Shown here: positions 1-7,955 of the stretch, piece after piece
Numbering within the stretch: the stretch's first letter is position 1
How the letters are laid out: every line of letters starts with the position of its first letter
NCBI GenBank assembly: GCA_024639065.1
Contig: JAHEJC010000012.1
Span: 2,453-41,164, forward strand
Source: Lewinellaceae bacterium
GTDB lineage: Bacteria; Bacteroidota; Bacteroidia; Chitinophagales; Saprospiraceae
Reading direction: 5' to 3'
DNA length: 38,712 nt
The notes under the pieces: generated by a model
Told to the model about the DNA's origin: nothing
Databases searched by the model: none
Seen by the model: only the letters and a program-made list of their open reading frames with translations
Translations under genes and position numbers: made by a program

Positions 1-1889
1 CCAAGCACGGGGCGTCAGGATTTACCTGTATCACTTGTCACGATCCACATAAGCGTACTATTTGGGATGGTGATGGTATCACAACTTCTTGTGAAACTTG
101 TCACCCCAGCCATGAGGCTACACTAAACCACTCTCCCGCAGCAACCTGTATAGATTGTCATATGCCGTTTGCTTCAAAATCTGGTACAACTAGAGGGCAA
201 AGTGGTTTTAAAGCAGATGTCCGATCACACTTGGTGGCTATTACAACTGATACAAATTCAATGTTTACTGAAGACGGTTCCGCAGTTAGGGATGATGATA
301 TAAGATCTGCTTCATTAAGTCCGGCTTATTCTTGTTTGGGCTGTCACAATGACGATCCGGATGATAACATTCCTGACCAGACACTAGAATATGCGGCTCA
401 GGCTGCAAAAGGTATGCATGGAGCTAGAACCTATGCAACCTCATTCCTATGTCAAAATTGTCACACCGATATTTATACCGACTGGGCTGCTTCCGGACAC
501 CCCTATAAGTTTACAGTAATAGAAGATGGGCAACCACCAGAATATCCTCCTGAAGCTATTAACTATCAAGATCAGTGGATGGATAGTTTGGGAGATGGAA
601 GTCATACTTGGGAAGATATAGCCGGGGTCATCGGAGGTTATGGGTGGAAGGCTCGTTTTGTAGGAACCGATGGTCACTTAATTGGAACGGCCAACAGTTC
701 ATTCCCAGATGCAGGTGGTGGTCATAATCAAATCAACTTTTTCGGTGGTGAATTTCTTGAATGGACCAATTATAATGCTTCAAACGAGAAGATCTATAAT
801 TACAGTTGTTTTAAATGTCATACCACTGGAGGGGATACTACCGGTACCTGGCTTGCAGGTGTAGAAGGATTGGGTCACTTTACCGAAGGTGGCATTGGAT
901 GTGAAGCGTGTCATGGTCCTGGTAATGAACATATAAAAGGACCATCAAAAGACAATATTGACCGAGTTTATGAACAAGCACATCAAGATAATGCATTGGG
1001 CGGATTGTCTATAGATGGGGTAGTCCAAATGCCAGACCCAGAAGGAGACGATATCAATTTTATGTGTGGTACTTGCCACAATCGAAGTTATACAGATCCG
1101 ATTAATTCAAGTGGTGGATTTGTTAGACACCATGAACAATGGGACGAATTCGTATCGAATCCGCACTATGAAGCTGGCATGTCTTGTATTACTTGTCATG
1201 ACCCACATAAACGAACTATCTGGGATGGAGAAGGCATTATCAAGTCTTGTGAAGAATGTCATGTTGATCAGGTAGCCTCGCTTCAGCACACACCAGGGTT
1301 AGAATGTATTGATTGCCATATGCCATTTGCGGCAAAATCTGGTGTTGCAAGAGGACAAAGTGGTTATAAAGGTGATGTAAGATCGCACATTCTTACTATT
1401 ACACCGGATACAGCCTCTATGTTTACTATGGATGGAAGCGCCGTGAGGGATGATGAAATGAGGCCTGCTTCATTAAGTCCTGGATTTTCTTGTTTGGGTT
1501 GTCACAATGATGATCCAAATGATGCAATTCCAGATATAACATTGGAAATGGCGGCTATGCAAGCAGTGGGTATTCACGGTTCGCCAACTTCTGTACACGA
1601 TTTGTATACAGCTGCATTCAGTTTGAAGGTTTATCCAAACCCAGCAGTAGAGCGGGTTATCATCGATTATACACTAGCTCAATCTGAAGAAATAAGATTG
1701 GTAATTCATGATTTATCCGGAAAATTGATTTATTCCAGAGCCGAAAATATGATACCTGGAAATCATAAAGTAAGCTGGTATGGAACTGCGAATTCAGGTG
1801 AACGTGTTGCTCCGGGTATTTACTTTATCAGCATAGAATCAAAGGAAACCAGGACTATGCAAAAGTTGATATTTGCCGGCAGTCAATAA
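1..1889 (+). CDS. Multihaem cytochrome c with T9SS type A sorting domain (5' end outside window)
   Basis: The reading frame is open from the first complete codon (position 3), so the ATG at 162 is internal and the true start lies upstream of the window. Twelve CxxCH haem-binding motifs are visible. They form two in-register copies of a module with a period of 1158 bases (386 residues): for example the CITCH motifs at 27 and 1185, and the MPFA(S/A)KSG segments at 162 and 1320. A full module carries eight haem motifs; only the last four of the preceding module are inside the window. The last ~85 residues (YPNP, then a beta-rich segment ending near MQKLIFAGSQ) are a T9SS type A sorting domain, so the protein should cross the outer membrane to the cell surface or medium. 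The likely role is extracellular or surface electron transfer, or a multihaem reductase related to cytochrome c554-like families; the substrate cannot be assigned. A strong terminator follows. Confidence 0.9.
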   Translation, partial: KHGASGFTCITCHDPHKRTIWDGDGITTSCETCHPSHEATLNHSPAATCIDCHMPFASKSGTTRGQSGFKADVRSHLVAITTDTNSMFTEDGSAVRDDDIRSASLSPAYSCLGCHNDDPDDNIPDQTLEYAAQAAKGMHGARTYATSFLCQNCHTDIYTDWAASGHPYKFTVIEDGQPPEYPPEAINYQDQWMDSLGDGSHTWEDIAGVIGGYGWKARFVGTDGHLIGTANSSFPDAGGGHNQINFFGGEFLEWTNYNASNEKIYNYSCFKCHTTGGDTTGTWLAGVEGLGHFTEGGIGCEACHGPGNEHIKGPSKDNIDRVYEQAHQDNALGGLSIDGVVQMPDPEGDDINFMCGTCHNRSYTDPINSSGGFVRHHEQWDEFVSNPHYEAGMSCITCHDPHKRTIWDGEGIIKSCEECHVDQVASLQHTPGLECIDCHMPFAAKSGVARGQSGYKGDVRSHILTITPDTASMFTMDGSAVRDDEMRPASLSPGFSCLGCHNDDPNDAIPDITLEMAAMQAVGIHGSPTSVHDLYTAAFSLKVYPNPAVERVIIDYTLAQSEEIRLVIHDLSGKLIYSRAENMIPGNHKVSWYGTANSGERVAPGIYFISIESKETRTMQKLIFAGSQ

Positions 1890-1914
1890 AAATATTATAC
1901 AATGATTGTACAAC

Positions 1915-1951
1915 GCTACCGTCATATTGAATGACGGTAGCTTTTACTTTT
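1915..1951 (+). terminator. Rho-independent terminator after the multihaem cytochrome gene
   Basis: A perfect 11-bp stem (GCTACCGTCAT at 1915-1925 paired with ATGACGGTAGC at 1931-1941) has a 5-base loop and is followed by TTTTACTTTT. It lies 26 bases after the cytochrome stop codon. The convergent lipoprotein gene ends at 1977, so the hairpin could also serve the minus strand, but the T-tract favours the plus strand. Confidence 0.9.
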
Positions 1952-1976
1952 AGGTTATTCTATTAAGACGTTGTCC

Positions 1977-2420
1977 TTAAAAAGTCAGCTTGAAAAAATT
2001 AGCGCATCCACCAGCATAGCGATAGCTAAATTCCATTTCATCTTCGCAAAAGAATATACGTCCAAGCATGCAATCAAACTCAGGCGAGATTTTAAGTGAA
2101 AAGTATTTTTTATCTGTATTGTCCACATTAAACGTTCCCTCTTGAGGCAACACGCCGTCATAGGTGCTAATAAAGGTATTGTCAGGAAGAAATTCAACGA
2201 TCAACCCTTTAAATTTTTGAAAGTAAGCTTCATCGCTAACATCCGAACATGTTGCGAATATCCATCTCCATCGACCTATTAATTGTTCGGCGATTTTTGA
2301 ATTATCCCATTCTTGTTCATCGTGGCAAATTCCCAATCCGGTAACCGGTTCTTTAGTTATGAGATCGTCCTGGCAATTAACCAGACTCAAGATCAAAAGG
2401 AATCCTAGGAAATTTTTCAT
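1977..2420 (-). CDS. Small lipocalin-like lipoprotein, hypothetical
   Basis: This 147-residue protein has a lipoprotein signal peptide (MKNFLGFLLILSLVNC; the Cys at residue 16 is the probable lipidation site), so it should sit in the outer or inner membrane facing the periplasm or surface. The mature part contains the pattern LIGRWRW followed by a short beta-rich stretch and several cysteines, as in small Bacteroidota lipocalin-like lipoproteins. No precise function is recognised. A decayed paralogue of its first ~65 codons is preserved at 4868-5063, next to the 3' end of the lectin-like gene. The remnant of a lectin-gene 3' end lies just upstream of this intact copy (2564-2655), so the gene seems to have travelled with the lectin gene as a pair. 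Confidence 0.75.
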   Translation of the reverse strand: MKNFLGFLLILSLVNCQDDLITKEPVTGLGICHDEQEWDNSKIAEQLIGRWRWIFATCSDVSDEAYFQKFKGLIVEFLPDNTFISTYDGVLPQEGTFNVDNTDKKYFSLKISPEFDCMLGRIFFCEDEMEFSYRYAGGCANFFKLTF

Positions 2421-2906
2421 AGCCTTTAAACGGATTTAGGTTCAGTATGTTTAGGTCATTAAACATTTTGATCAATCTATTAATGAATTTACAGTTTCAA
2501 ATATGTGTATACCAAAGTATTGAAATGAATCTTTGTTTTGACTGGCCAGCATCCATATAAATGAAATAACGAACAAAGGTCACATCTCCAGATCGTTCAA
2601 AAAGTTCACCATTTCTCAATTCATATTCCAAAAATCAAGTAAATTCTCCTGACGACCCAATAAGTAAGATTGACACCGAATTTGGTAATGGAAGACTCCC
2701 CTTTCCCAACTACCGAACAGCATTGGCAAAAAAGCAAGTAATCTTGTTAGTATTTATTTAAAATGATGGTAAACCAAATAATAAATTGGCATAAGCTCAC
2801 CAGCACCAAATCATTCTTTAAATCAGGAAGCAATTTCTATAAAAGTCAATCCATAAAGTGATTCACGAGTCTGTCTATAAATTGGATTCACGGACAAAGC
2901 ACTTAT
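2421..2906. other. Intergenic stretch holding a lectin-gene 3' remnant
   Basis: There is no intact gene in this 486-base gap. The recognisable content is the T9SS type B C-terminal remnant at 2564-2655. The rest (2660-2906) shows no open frame, RNA or repeat I can support; it may be further decayed lectin-paralogue DNA. Confidence 0.6.
2564..2655 (-). pseudogene. Remnant of the 3' end of a lectin-like T9SS type B gene
   Basis: Read on the minus strand this segment gives EFT*FLEYELRNGELF followed by ERSGDVTFVR. It aligns residue for residue with the C-terminus of the intact protein encoded at 5215-7113 (VFTYFLEYELSNGEVF, then RLSGDITLIR). The Tyr codon of the intact copy is a stop here, and the terminal stop has become a Tyr codon, so the frame runs on. 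Nucleotide identity with 5220-5290 is also plain. This is a gene ruin, not an expressed domain. Confidence 0.8.
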
Positions 2907-4412
2907 CTACTCATAAAGATATCTATGACAATCTGTACAAAGACCACCTTCCCAACCGCCTTTCAATTTTGTAGGATGTACGAAATCCAAGGTATTATTA
3001 AAAAGTGCAGTTTGATAGTTTCCGGGTGAACCCTGCTGCAGGATGGTATGGCAAAGATTACAATCCATTGATATTACCCTGCCAGATTCACTTGTGTGCC
3101 GATCATTGTGGCATCGAAAGCATCCATCGTAAACTTTATGTCCGATGTGATCAGGATAGGCATCCCAGCTAGCTTGCATATACGGAAATATATTGCTTGA
3201 AAACCCAGATAAAATGCCATTTATAGCTTGATCTACTAAATGTTTTTGATTTGTGTAGATTTCCGGATGTTCATCTTTATAAAAGGTCTCAACTCGATCC
3301 CTAATCACCATGACTGCTGTGTCCTTATCATCAAAATATTCGCTGAAAAATACTTCCATTGCAATCTTTTTAATATAAGGTAAGTCCCTGGAAATACTAT
3401 CTAATGCCAACTTCTGGTTGACGAAATCCTGCGGCGTGAGGTATATATGCGACGGTCTGTTGTGGCAATCTATGCAATCCATCTCTCTGATTTCTCCCTC
3501 TGTCAAAAGCTCTTCGTCGGGAGGATTTTCTGTGTCTGTATAAACGATGGTGTCTCCGGTTTTCAAATTGATGTACCGCACCCATGGCAATTCAGACCTG
3601 TCTTTCATACCTGAAATATAATCTACTTTGACATCTGGATTGATATGCCAGTGGATACCTTCATCCAATCCTTTAGCCTCGTCCTCAGATCCGATCTTCA
3701 TTCTCAAGTGGATATCCCATTCCGTATTGGCCGAATCGGCTAGATAATGTTTTTCTTTGACCAGCTGATTTGCATAGAACTTTTCAGGCCAATGGCATTG
3801 TTCGCAAGTTTCACGGGCAGGTCGCAGGTTATGTACCGGTGTCTCAATGGGTTGTGGAAACTTTTTTGCCAGAACGGAATATACTTGATATAAACCAGAT
3901 AATTTCGATTTGACATACCAGTCTGCACCTTCTCCAACATGACACTCTACACAACCTACTCTGGCATGAGGCGAATTTTGGTATGTGGTAAATTCAGGTT
4001 CCATTACACTGTGGCATGTCTTTCCACAGAATTCATTCGATTCCGTATAATGATAAGCCTCATAACTACCAATGCTTGAGATAAATACTAAAAACAAAGA
4101 GGCAAAAATTAAAACGAGTACCGCATTCCGGTGTTCTTTTTTGTTTAAATCAAGAACTCTCCATTTTTGTCGACCTGGTCTACCGGTTTTCCTGTTGCGC
4201 CTTCTTCTTAAATACCCGCCAACCGGCATCAACACAAGACCTATAATTAAAAATGTCGGTGCAAAAATGAAAGTTACCAATCCAGAGTAGGCACCTCCCT
4301 GACCAAATATCATTGAATGGCCAACCAGAAAAAAGATAATGACTAAACTTACTGCGACCATGAGCCCACCAAAAATGGATATGGGATTGTCTAAAGACCT
4401 GGGAATTTTCAT
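2907..4412 (-). CDS. Membrane-anchored heptahaem cytochrome c, NapC/NirT type
   Basis: The ATG at 4412 (MKIPRSLDNP) is chosen; the longer frame begins at a TTG at 4442 with no added support. The protein is ~501 residues. Two TM helices lie near the N-terminus (about residues 11-35 and 43-68) and a third near residues 96-118, followed at once by the haem region. Seven haem motifs are visible: one C-x3-CH (CGKTCH, in the context FCGKTCHSVM) then CVECH, CEQCH, CIDCH, CFRCH, CNLCH and CTDCH. The FCG..CHSVMEPE start is typical of NapC/NirT quinol dehydrogenases. Three helices plus seven haems resemble the Geobacter ImcH-type quinol oxidoreductases. The likely role is to oxidise menaquinol in the inner membrane and pass electrons to periplasmic or surface cytochromes. 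It lies between two pieces of a ruined lectin paralogue and may have been inserted there. Confidence 0.88.
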   Translation of the reverse strand: MKIPRSLDNPISIFGGLMVAVSLVIIFFLVGHSMIFGQGGAYSGLVTFIFAPTFLIIGLVLMPVGGYLRRRRNRKTGRPGRQKWRVLDLNKKEHRNAVLVLIFASLFLVFISSIGSYEAYHYTESNEFCGKTCHSVMEPEFTTYQNSPHARVGCVECHVGEGADWYVKSKLSGLYQVYSVLAKKFPQPIETPVHNLRPARETCEQCHWPEKFYANQLVKEKHYLADSANTEWDIHLRMKIGSEDEAKGLDEGIHWHINPDVKVDYISGMKDRSELPWVRYINLKTGDTIVYTDTENPPDEELLTEGEIREMDCIDCHNRPSHIYLTPQDFVNQKLALDSISRDLPYIKKIAMEVFFSEYFDDKDTAVMVIRDRVETFYKDEHPEIYTNQKHLVDQAINGILSGFSSNIFPYMQASWDAYPDHIGHKVYDGCFRCHNDRHTSESGRVISMDCNLCHTILQQGSPGNYQTALFNNTLDFVHPTKLKGGWEGGLCTDCHRYLYE

Positions 4413-4569
4413 ATTATAGATTTTGAGTGCTAAAGATAACAAGATTGCTTTGTAAAATTGTGAAGCTAATCAATTAAATTGATGAGATAATTATTCTTTA
4501 GGTATTCCAAACGGCTATTGCTCCACTCATTCCAATTATTTAATCCCTGCCATCTAAATTGTAAGCCAA

Positions 4570-4860
4570 GCTTTTTACTACATATTCCATATCCATTGGC
4601 ATATTCAGGATGGGATTTGAAAATCCGGGATTGGAAATATTTGTGTTTGGTGAACCAGGTTAACCATTATCGGGTAAATTTATTTGGCATGAATCTACAC
4701 TACATAATCCTACCGTACCCAGCTGGTCCCGAATAGAAGAATAAACAAAGCATACGGTATGGACATACACGGCACCTCCTGGAGTTGATGTAAATCCCCA
4801 ATACAAATATGGATCTCCACCAAAAAACTTTTGGAAAATGTCGGCTTGATCAGTAAGTCG
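4570..4860 (-). pseudogene. Remnant of the middle of a lectin-like gene (paralogue of 5215-7113)
   Basis: The minus strand reads RLTDQADIFQKFFGGDPYL, then YWGFTSTPGGAVYVHTVCF, then VYSSIRDQLGTVGLC and INLPDNG followed by a stop. This matches the intact lectin-like protein (RLSYQGDMVQEIFGGDPHV, then FWGFTSATGGSVNIHTVCF and so on). Similarity continues past the stop to MPMDMEYVV (intact: PPIDMDYIV). No start, signal peptide or 3' end is present. It abuts, in another frame, the lipoprotein remnant at 4868-5063. Confidence 0.85.
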
Positions 4861-4867
4861 AAGATTT

Positions 4868-5063
4868 ATGCTTCATCATTTACATCCGAGGATACTGCAA
4901 AGATCCATCGCCATCGATCCAATAGCTATTCACCGATCTTTTCTTTATGCCATCCTTTTTCATTAGGACAAATACTAATTCCGGTGACAAGCTCATCGGG
5001 CATGGGATTATCTTGACAAGTTATAAAACTTAAGATCAATAGGAGTCCTAGGAGATTTTTCAT
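4868..5063 (-). pseudogene. Remnant of the 5' half of the small lipoprotein gene (paralogue of 1977-2420)
   Basis: Starting from an ATG at 5063, the minus strand reads MKNLLGLLLILSFITCQDN, then PVTG-like LVTGISICPNEKGW, then a stop codon, LLDRWRWIFAVSSDVNDEA and a second stop. The intact copy has MKNFLGFLLILSLVNCQDD and AEQLIGRWRWIFATCSDVSDEAY. Two in-frame stops and the missing 3' half mark it as dead. Its position just downstream of the intact lectin gene mirrors that of the intact lipoprotein downstream of the lectin remnant at 2564-2655. Confidence 0.85.
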
Positions 5064-5214
5064 AATTTTTAAACGTTATTAGAATGAGCCTATTTTTAGA
5101 GCTTTAGTAAATATGCAATGGCTCATTATGTTGATTCATTAATCAAGAGAATTTATTGTTGCCAAAACAATCAATCAAAGCTATCACTAAAGCAAGTGTC
5201 AATTCTAATTAATA

Positions 5215-7113
5215 CTATCGTATTAGAGTTATATCTCCAGATAGTCTGAAAACTTCGCCATTTGATAATTCATATTCCAAAAAATAAGTAAACACCTGTG
5301 GTGAATAATAGTATTCTAACGTTTTACCATTCCAACCATGATTTACATTGTTAGGCGAAAAATTCTGTTCTTCCCAAACCAAATTACCAAATCGGTCAAA
5401 TATTAAGGCCCGACTGATTCGAGGGATAAGTGATTCATCAGCATAGATTAACCACACATCATTTAAGCCATCATCATTTGGTGAAAATGCATTGGGTATA
5501 TAGATAGAACAATCACTAAGCAGGATGATTTCTTCCGACTGAATCATACATCCACTCTCATCCATGGCTGAAATATGGTATTGTCCTTTAGGAAGATTGA
5601 ATACTAAAGCGCTTTGATAATTTATTTCATCGACAGAATAACTTATCGATCCATTTCCACCTGTAACATTGGCTTGGATCGTCCCATTAGATTGATTACA
5701 GGAAGCATTCTGTTTGGCCACATTAATAATTCGCAATGTGTCTCGAAGCAACTCAAAAGAGTCACTTACAAACTCACATCCAAGGGAGTCTCGAATGCGT
5801 ACTTGATAATTGCCTGGGCCCAAACCTGTAAAAATCGATTGACTTACAAAATCATTGTTTTGCAAGGCATAGAGAATTTCACCGGTGCCACCTGATGTAA
5901 AAATAGAAGCCTCGCCATCATCCATGCAGCTAGGTCTACTTAGCACCAAACTATCAATTCGAGGGCCCACGACATTTTCAATACCCAACAACAATGAATC
6001 GAGACAAAACAATGAGTCTCTGACCAGGATTAAATGGTTGCCGAAGGAAACACTGTCATAGAAGCTTTCTCCTTGAAATGGTTGGCCATCAAGGCTGAAA
6101 TCGTATGAGGGGAAACCGTTGGAAACATTAAGATTCAATTGGGCATAATTTTCATCACAGTTGTAGTCAAAAATTTGAACACTGTCGAATTGCACATCAC
6201 GGACTAGTATGGCCAAGGTATCAAGAATGGCGTCACCACATTCATCAGTAATGGCAACAATATAATCCATATCAATCGGTGGATAGATAATCGGATTGGG
6301 AATAGTTGGATCAGAAATAAAAGTGCTCGGTGACCAAGAATATAACAAACCATTATCTGGTAAATTTATTTGTAATGAATCTCCAATACATAAGCCGGTT
6401 GTACCAAGTTGATCTAAAATAGTCGAATAGATAAAGCAAACGGTATGGATATTAACGGAGCCTCCAGTGGCCGATGTGAATCCCCAAAAGACATGAGGGT
6501 CTCCACCAAAAATCTCTTGAACCATATCACCCTGATAAGAAAGCCTAGGTTCGCAATCAAAATATACTTGGAGCATTTGAATCTCTGCGTCCCAGGATAT
6601 TTTTATAGAGTGCGTATCGCAATCTTCAACATTGGGCTCATTGGGAATGGCCATAACTGGACCGCTGAGGGTGTTGGGTTCAGCATGATTTAAATTGCCA
6701 TCGCGAATAATCGCAATATGATCAAATTCCGGATCATCAAGATTAAAATTTTGCCAAGTGTCAAATTCAATACCCAGGGAAGGTCGAATATCTTGTAATC
6801 CAATCCCTTCTCCAACTTCTCCTAAAGTGGTAGAAACGGGTTGTAAAGCAAAAGTAATGCCGTCAGCACCATCTTCATCCAGACATCCTAATACCACATG
6901 CACAAGTACTTGAAATGATTGCTGCAGGTTTATCTGATTCACATTCCACATACTACCTGCTTGATCAAATTCTGCTGGCGTCAATTGATAACATTGTTGG
7001 TCCAATTGGATGGCGCTTCCATTGATTCTAAATCCTTCATCATTCACTTGGGCAGTTAGGTTACTTACATATAACCAACTGATGCAACAGATGATAATTA
7101 TAAGTCCCTTCAT
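5215..7113 (-). CDS. Secreted lectin-like protein with SprB-type repeats and T9SS type B C-terminus
   Basis: This 632-residue protein has a signal peptide (first ~21 residues, ending LTAQ). Residues ~25-232 form an L-type lectin-like domain (GSAIQLDQQCYQLTP, DGITFALQ, GIEFDTWQN, HSIKISWD, FWGFTSATGG). Next comes an Ig/PKD-like segment (~240-305), two or three SprB-like repeats (SCMDDGEASIFTSGGTG, SCNQSNGTIQANVTGG), and a gliding-motility-associated C-terminal domain from ~537 (YIPNAFSPNDDGLNDVW ... SGDITLIR). That last domain directs T9SS export and cell-surface attachment. The role is probably binding of polysaccharide or adhesion. Its ATG overlaps the acylphosphatase stop (ATGA), making it the last gene of a three-gene translationally coupled operon. 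Decayed paralogous segments lie at 4570-4860 and 2564-2655. Confidence 0.9.
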   Translation of the reverse strand: MKGLIIIICCISWLYVSNLTAQVNDEGFRINGSAIQLDQQCYQLTPAEFDQAGSMWNVNQINLQQSFQVLVHVVLGCLDEDGADGITFALQPVSTTLGEVGEGIGLQDIRPSLGIEFDTWQNFNLDDPEFDHIAIIRDGNLNHAEPNTLSGPVMAIPNEPNVEDCDTHSIKISWDAEIQMLQVYFDCEPRLSYQGDMVQEIFGGDPHVFWGFTSATGGSVNIHTVCFIYSTILDQLGTTGLCIGDSLQINLPDNGLLYSWSPSTFISDPTIPNPIIYPPIDMDYIVAITDECGDAILDTLAILVRDVQFDSVQIFDYNCDENYAQLNLNVSNGFPSYDFSLDGQPFQGESFYDSVSFGNHLILVRDSLFCLDSLLLGIENVVGPRIDSLVLSRPSCMDDGEASIFTSGGTGEILYALQNNDFVSQSIFTGLGPGNYQVRIRDSLGCEFVSDSFELLRDTLRIINVAKQNASCNQSNGTIQANVTGGNGSISYSVDEINYQSALVFNLPKGQYHISAMDESGCMIQSEEIILLSDCSIYIPNAFSPNDDGLNDVWLIYADESLIPRISRALIFDRFGNLVWEEQNFSPNNVNHGWNGKTLEYYYSPQVFTYFLEYELSNGEVFRLSGDITLIR

Positions 7114-7376
7114 CCTATGATCCTAAATGCGGTCGCCTCCAATTTAATATTTTCCATTTTTATCTGGTCCACTCTGGCTAATTTAGGCCCTTTTGAACAC
7201 CAACCAATAAACAAATCCATCTGTACATCTGGTCCTGTTGCTTCGATATATACCTCTCCATTTGGTAAGTTCCTGACGTTACCACATATGTTTAACGCGT
7301 CCGCTTTTCTTTTTGTCTCTGCTCTAAACCAAACCCCTTGTACTCTACCAGAAAGCCGTAAGGAGACACTCTTCAT
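7110..7376 (-). CDS. acyP: Acylphosphatase
   Basis: This 88-residue protein has the usual size for the family (~90). It contains the acylphosphatase signature GRVQGVWFR near the N-terminus (phosphate loop with the catalytic Arg) and GNVRNLPNGEV, which carries the catalytic Asn. It hydrolyses the carboxyl-phosphate bond of acyl phosphates in the cytoplasm. It is sandwiched in an operon: its ATG overlaps the stop of the upstream haem-binding gene by four bases, and its stop overlaps the start of the lectin gene by four bases. The functional link with a surface lectin is not obvious and may reflect translational coupling only. Confidence 0.93.
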   Translation of the reverse strand: MKSVSLRLSGRVQGVWFRAETKRKADALNICGNVRNLPNGEVYIEATGPDVQMDLFIGWCSKGPKLARVDQIKMENIKLEATAFRIIG

Positions 7377-7846
7377 AAATCGATTGATTTCATTTTTGAA
7401 TTAATCCAATCCAAAATTAGTGTTCGTTGTTGATCAGTCAACTTGGCTTCCTGATGTGTCCAGGTGAAGGATTTCAACGGCATATTATTCGCTTTGATCT
7501 CTTCAATACACTCCTCAAGCTTATGATGTTGTTTTTTTGCATCATAACTGTTCCAAATGGAAAAGTTGAGATGTTGTCTACCTCCTTTTATGTGTCCTTT
7601 AATCCAAAATGAAATTGGAGCCACATAGGTGTACCAGGGATATTGCGTCTCGTAAGAATGACAATCATAACAAGCATCTTTTATGATGGTCTTAATTTCT
7701 GTAGAGGCCAGGGAAGAATTCAGAAAATCATTTCCTGTATCGTAGGGAGGATTAACTTTTTCAATTTGGAAAAACTGTATTACAACCAAAGCGATCAGGG
7801 CAATAATCAATATTGGATTAATCCAATTTTTTGGTTTTGAGCTCAT
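7373..7846 (-). CDS. Haem-binding domain (Haem_bd) protein, membrane-anchored monohaem
   Basis: The 157-residue protein has an N-terminal TM/signal-anchor segment (about residues 10-26) followed by a periplasmic domain with a single CxxCH haem motif (ACYDCHSYET, ~residues 58-67). The continuation YPWYTYVAPISFWIKGHIKGGRQHLNFSIW is highly characteristic of the Bacteroidota Haem_bd family. C-terminal LTDQQRTLILDWI is also typical. It is probably a periplasmic c-type haem protein of unknown electron partner. It is the first gene of the coupled operon haem-binding/acylphosphatase/lectin and is divergent from the ABC exporter gene with a 109-base gap. Confidence 0.9.
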   Translation of the reverse strand: MSSKPKNWINPILIIALIALVVIQFFQIEKVNPPYDTGNDFLNSSLASTEIKTIIKDACYDCHSYETQYPWYTYVAPISFWIKGHIKGGRQHLNFSIWNSYDAKKQHHKLEECIEEIKANNMPLKSFTWTHQEAKLTDQQRTLILDWINSKMKSIDL

Positions 7847-7955
7847 ATTAATTTCTTTAAGTGCCTAAGTGTCCTAATTGAGTAATAGTATACATTAAAC
7901 TTTTCAGATTTATGGTCGTTCATATTCAAAGAAATTATTGGCATCTTTGTAGCAT

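Noticed and set aside
2660-2720. Similarity to the NLVWEE region of the lectin gene in inverted orientation
   Set aside because: Only a dozen bases match and the orientation is opposite; chance is the better explanation.
4413-4442. Longer TTG start of the heptahaem cytochrome
   Set aside because: It adds ten residues from a TTG codon with no support; the ATG at 4412 gives a normal N-terminus before the first TM helix.
5614-5895. Plus-strand open frame inside the lectin-like gene
   Set aside because: It is antisense to a well-supported protein with recognised domains and has no family features of its own.
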